Below, piece by piece: positions 60,682 through 64,000 of a DNA stretch of 64,000 bases. Under the pieces are notes generated by a model. That model ran no database searches, was not told where the DNA came from, and saw only the letters and a list, made by a program, of their open reading frames with translations. Where the stretch lies: positions 310,001 to 374,000 of the forward strand of contig DFNX01000003.1 in the NCBI GenBank assembly GCA_002376235.1, in the 5' to 3' direction. This stretch comes from Neorhizobium sp. UBA3556 (GTDB lineage Bacteria > Pseudomonadota > Alphaproteobacteria > Rhizobiales > Rhizobiaceae). How positions within the stretch are numbered: the first letter of the stretch is position 1; each line of letters begins with the position of its first letter. The position numbers and the translations under genes were made by a program.

Positions 60682-61680
60682 ATGCCGAACCGCTTGCAAT
60701 CTCATTGCGAAACTCCCTACGACCCAATGAGATTGAAAAACGATGGGCCTCGCCCGCCTACATCCGAGAATTCCAACCAGTTCAACCAGCTTCAGGAATT
60801 GTTCGACAAGTCCTTCAAGGCGGCTCGGGTGGGCATATGGGAATGCACTCTGCCCGATGAAACGATCACCTGGACCGATACGGTCTATGAACTGTTCGGG
60901 CTCGAACCGCGTTCGCCGCTGACAAGGGCGGCCACTGTCGCGATGTACACGCTGGAATCCCGCAAAAAACTGACTGAAGTCCGCAGCGCTGCGATCCGGG
61001 ATGGCGAGGGCTTCACCCTCGATGCCCAGATCAACAGCGCCAAAGGCGAACTTCGATGGATCAGGATCACCGCAATCGTCGAAAGACAGGATGGTGTTCC
61101 GGTACGTCTATTCGGAATGAAGCAAGACATAACTGCCGAAAAGACGCTCTTCGACCAGCTTCGCCATCTGGCTGAAACCGATGCGGTAACCGGGCTTGCG
61201 TCGCGGTCGAAATTCGAGAGCATGCTGGACGATGCCGCGGCTTCGTCTGTACCGGGGCCGCGCAGAGCGCTGATGCTGATCGACCTGGACAGCTTCAAGG
61301 CGGTTAACGACAGGCTGGGACATCAGGCCGGCGACGACTGCCTGCGCGAGGCTGCCCGACGAATTTCCCAGGCCGTGCCGAATGCTGCCCTCGTTGCACG
61401 CCTCGGCGGTGACGAGTTTGCGGTGATTCATGATTTCAGTTCAGCGGACGATCTCGAGGATATCTGCCGGCGTGTCGTCGAAAAGCTTGAATGGCGGGTC
61501 GGATCCTCCTCCATCAGCTTCAAGGTCAGCGCCTCGATCGGAGCCGCTCCAATCCTGCACGGGATCGCCGCCAAGGATATTTTCGCGGAGGCGGATAAAG
61601 CCCTCTATGCGGTCAAGGCCACCGGCAAAAACGGTTTTCGGTTATTGCCGACCGCTGACCCGATCGACGATGTTGCCTGA
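60682..61680 (+). CDS. PAS-GGDEF diguanylate cyclase
   Basis: 332 residues; start at 60682 or ATG 60727. A PAS/PAC domain (about 40-150, ARVGIWECTLPDETITWTDTVYELFGLEP, RLFGMKQDIT) is followed by GGDEF (about 160-325) with an intact active loop ARLGGDEFAVIH. The place of the inhibitory RxxD site holds PNAA, so the enzyme is probably not product-inhibited. Cytoplasmic. Confidence 0.88.
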   Translation: MPNRLQSHCETPYDPMRLKNDGPRPPTSENSNQFNQLQELFDKSFKAARVGIWECTLPDETITWTDTVYELFGLEPRSPLTRAATVAMYTLESRKKLTEVRSAAIRDGEGFTLDAQINSAKGELRWIRITAIVERQDGVPVRLFGMKQDITAEKTLFDQLRHLAETDAVTGLASRSKFESMLDDAAASSVPGPRRALMLIDLDSFKAVNDRLGHQAGDDCLREAARRISQAVPNAALVARLGGDEFAVIHDFSSADDLEDICRRVVEKLEWRVGSSSISFKVSASIGAAPILHGIAAKDIFAEADKALYAVKATGKNGFRLLPTADPIDDVA

Positions 61681-61780
61681 CAGGATGTTGCCGCCACGGC
61701 TGCGCAATTCATGGCCAGAAAGGCGAGCCTCTCCTTAAAACCGCGAAACCGGGCCGGTGCCGACTTTTGCAGAAATCGCT

Positions 61781-63016
61781 CTACAGCGCGCCGATCGCCT
61801 TCAGCTTCTGCAGCACGACCGCGTCGGGTTCGCCGGTTTCGGGAAGGCGGTAGTGTTTCTGGAAGCGGCGGATGGCGGCCTTGGTCTGGGTGCCGGCGAC
61901 GCCGTCGATCTCGACATCGGTATAGGCGATGTTCGACAGGCCTTTCTGAATCTGCAGCACCATCTGCGAGGCGGGGACGGAATCGGTTCGCTTGACCGCT
62001 TGGGTCGGCGCCGCGGCTATGCGGCGCGCGCCGGTGATCTCTGCCGGGGGCATCATGGCCGGCTGGCGCTCGGAGGAGCGGATCGTGGCGGTGATCGGGT
62101 CTTCGTTGCGGGCAGACGCCTTCACCTGCTGGACGACGGGCTGAGCCGTCGGGCGGGTGGGTGCTCTTTGGGCTTCGGCTCGGGGCGCCACTGATCTGGG
62201 GGCCTGGCGCGGAATCGGGAGCGGTGCGGCCGTGACCTGAGTCTGCGGCTGCTCCTGAGACAGACCTGCAGCCTGCCCCTGGCTTTTTGACTGCGATTGC
62301 AGCACGGCCAGCAGTTCCGGCGTGGCTACACCGCGCTGCGGCAGGCCGGAGGCCTCCTCGAAGAACAGGATGGCGCTTTCCGTGCGCGGTCCCATCAGTC
62401 CGTCATCGGTGCCCTGATAGATGCCGCGGCGGGCAAGTTCGCGCTGGATGCCGGCCACGAGGGCGGGATCCGTGCTTGCCGAAGCAGGTTGGCTGCCCTT
62501 CGTCTGGCCGGCGATGATCGAGCGGATGTCTTCGGAGGGCGCCGCCTCAGATGGTGTCGCGGGCTGGACCGCGGGCGAAGCGACGGTCTGACTGGGCGAC
62601 GGCTGGCGGGATGCGGTTTGTGCCGGTGCCGCCTGCCCTCCTGTTCCCCCTGACCCTCCTGCCGGGGCACGTTCGATGCGGAACGTGGTCACGTCGGCCG
62701 GATTGGCTTCACGAAACTGGCGATAGCCGGCAATCGCATTCGGATCGCTTGCATCCCGGGTGGCCAGGAAAGGCGACGGATGGCCGCCCGGCTGATACCA
62801 GAGCGCATTGGCGGCGACGAAGGAGAAGGCGACGATGAAGGTCGTGGCGTAGAGGGTGGCCTTGGGATTGCGGACAATCGCGCCGCCGATGCCGCGCGCA
62901 GAGCTCCCCGCACCGTAAAGGACGGCAGACCCCGCACCCGCAAGCATGCGGGTCGGAAGGCTTTGCTCCTTCGCTGCCCGTCGCCCCTTAGGCGATTTTC
63001 GCTTCCGCGTGGTCAT
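61781..63016 (-). CDS. Peptidoglycan-binding membrane protein
   Basis: 411 residues from ATG 63016. A basic cytoplasmic part (TTRKRKSPKGRRAAKEQ), one transmembrane helix (about 56-73), a Pro/Gln/Ala-rich periplasmic linker, and two PG_binding_1-type domains: IQRELARRGIYQGTDDGLMGPRTESAILFFEEASGL and IQKGLSNIAYTDVEIDGVAGTQTKAAIRRFQKHYRL at the C-terminus. Start lies within the 3' end of the kinase gene (29-base overlap), so both are co-transcribed. Confidence 0.87.
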   Translation of the reverse strand: MTTRKRKSPKGRRAAKEQSLPTRMLAGAGSAVLYGAGSSARGIGGAIVRNPKATLYATTFIVAFSFVAANALWYQPGGHPSPFLATRDASDPNAIAGYRQFREANPADVTTFRIERAPAGGSGGTGGQAAPAQTASRQPSPSQTVASPAVQPATPSEAAPSEDIRSIIAGQTKGSQPASASTDPALVAGIQRELARRGIYQGTDDGLMGPRTESAILFFEEASGLPQRGVATPELLAVLQSQSKSQGQAAGLSQEQPQTQVTAAPLPIPRQAPRSVAPRAEAQRAPTRPTAQPVVQQVKASARNEDPITATIRSSERQPAMMPPAEITGARRIAAAPTQAVKRTDSVPASQMVLQIQKGLSNIAYTDVEIDGVAGTQTKAAIRRFQKHYRLPETGEPDAVVLQKLKAIGAL

Positions 63017-64000
63017 TTGCACATCCCAGATTAGTCGAGGTGATCTCCCCGCCGGACCGCTCCATCGCGGCTCCCTGCATCATGGCCTTTTCATCCACAT
63101 TCTTCAACTGCACGGCATTCAGGCGCGGCGGGAACTCCACCGTTTCCGCAATTGTCTCATCATCGCCGGCCGCTTCTGGACCGTCGAGCGGCAGCGAGAT
63201 CGTCACGACAGTGCCCTCGCCCGGACGGCTTGAAATCGCAAACGTTCCACGGTGTAGCGCAACTAGACCCTTTGTCAGCGCCAGACCGAGGCCGGTGCCT
63301 TCGTAATTGCGGCTGTAGCCGGCTTCCACCTGGGTGAAGGGCTGGCCGAGCGTGCCGAGCTTCTCCGGCGCGATGCCGATGCCGGTATCGCTGACGGTGA
63401 CGATAAGATCCCGGCCACGCACCGCTGCATCCATCGACACGACGCCGCCGCGATCGGTGAACTTGATGGCATTGCCGGCAAGGTTGATGAGGATCTGCTG
63501 CAGGGCGCGGCGATCGGCCTGAACTTCCGGCAGGCTACGCGAGACACGCGCCGTCAGCGTGACGCCCTTGTCGCGGGCCTGCAGGTCCAGCATGGCGCGG
63601 CAGGTCTCGACCGCTTCGAAGGCCGCGAAGGGTTCGATCAGCAGCTCGTAACGACCGGCCTCGATCTTCGACATGTCGAGCATGGTGTTGACGACCGACA
63701 GAAGATGGCCACCCGACTGGCGGATGAGGCCGACATATTCGCGCTGGCGATCATTTGCCAGCTTGCCGAAATATTCGCCAGCCAGCACATCGGAAAAGCC
63801 GAGGATCGCATTAAGCGGCGTGCGCAGCTCGTGGCTGACGGCAGCGAGAAAGCGGGATTTCGTTTCGTGCGCGGTGCGCGCTTCTTCCTGACGGTGCTCG
63901 GCCTCGCGCTTCAGCGCTTCGTATTCGGAGACGTCGCGGGCCTGGGCGATCACCTGGACAAGGCTTCCCTCGCCATTGCGGATGGCGGTGAAATCGAAAC
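62988..64000 (-). CDS. PAS-type sensor histidine kinase (5' end outside window)
   Basis: 337 visible codons. The end of a PAS domain (FDFTAIRNGEGSLVQVIAQARDVSEYEAL) leads into HisKA with the phospho-His in AVSHELRTPLNAILGFSD, and HATPase_c with N box LINLAGNAIKFTD, G1 VSDTGIGIAPEKL and G2 GTGLGLALTKG. The frame is open to base 64000. A regulator gene is not seen downstream. The coupled peptidoglycan-binding protein suggests cell-envelope or cell-cycle signalling. Confidence 0.92.
   Translation of the reverse strand, partial: FDFTAIRNGEGSLVQVIAQARDVSEYEALKREAEHRQEEARTAHETKSRFLAAVSHELRTPLNAILGFSDVLAGEYFGKLANDRQREYVGLIRQSGGHLLSVVNTMLDMSKIEAGRYELLIEPFAAFEAVETCRAMLDLQARDKGVTLTARVSRSLPEVQADRRALQQILINLAGNAIKFTDRGGVVSMDAAVRGRDLIVTVSDTGIGIAPEKLGTLGQPFTQVEAGYSRNYEGTGLGLALTKGLVALHRGTFAISSRPGEGTVVTISLPLDGPEAAGDDETIAETVEFPPRLNAVQLKNVDEKAMMQGAAMERSGGEITSTNLGCANDHAEAKIA

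Overview
The window looks like chromosomal DNA of an alphaproteobacterium of the Rhizobiales, most likely Rhizobiaceae (Rhizobium/Agrobacterium group). The evidence is a GTA-like gene order (terminase, portal, DUF6107, protease, capsid), DUF1491/DUF2336/SelO/DgdA-type genes, copies of the TCTCCCC...GGGGAGA palindromes common between rhizobial genes, high GC and dense Shine-Dalgarno-led genes. No rRNA, tRNA or CRISPR array was seen.

1-12,930: a decaying gene-transfer-agent-like (or old lambdoid prophage) packaging and head cluster on the minus strand: g1-like gene, large terminase, GH19 endolysin-like gene, Dabb protein, portal, DUF6107, protease remnant and capsid (runs off the left edge). 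It is broken twice. A deletion fuses the first half of the prohead protease out of frame to the capsid gene, and a 6.45 kb phage-derived element sits inside the large terminase gene directly after the Walker B Asp-Glu. The element carries a serine integrase, tail fibre, tail-fibre partner, the 3' end of a lost virion gene, two membrane proteins, and a four-gene operon of overlapping small genes with DUF2958 and a spanin-like protein. Its ends can be read to the base: a CTC core and two 16-bp inverted arms that would form a symmetric 52-bp attP. Precise excision would restore the terminase frame.

12,931-25,300: metabolic and signalling genes: DapA-like aldolase, ArsC-like reductase, SelO, a VWA/TadG pilus-type protein, a 2,2-dialkylglycine decarboxylase whose divergent LysR gene has an amber stop, a collapsed acyltransferase pseudogene, a PAS-GGDEF cyclase, a CSS/EAL phosphodiesterase and an intact LysR gene.

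25,300-42,300: a redox cluster (DJ-1/PfpI, ABM monooxygenase, aldo-keto reductase), a TauABC/NMT1-type ABC importer, ExoX/SyrA-like small protein, frameshifted ankyrin gene, polysaccharide deacetylase, a complete GntR-controlled TRAP transporter, an EamA exporter divergent from a MocR regulator, and SoxR divergent from an MFS exporter with a clear SoxR operator between them.

42,300-64,000: outer membrane beta-barrel, several GNAT acetyltransferases, P-loop kinase, NudI, a copper resistance operon (copA-cueR-copZ; CopA contains an in-frame repeat insertion), LuxR-type regulator, YcgN, PBP1A-type peptidoglycan synthase, DUF1214/DUF1254 pair, and a group with DUF2336, DUF1491, a diguanylate cyclase, a peptidoglycan-binding membrane protein and a histidine kinase that runs off the right edge.
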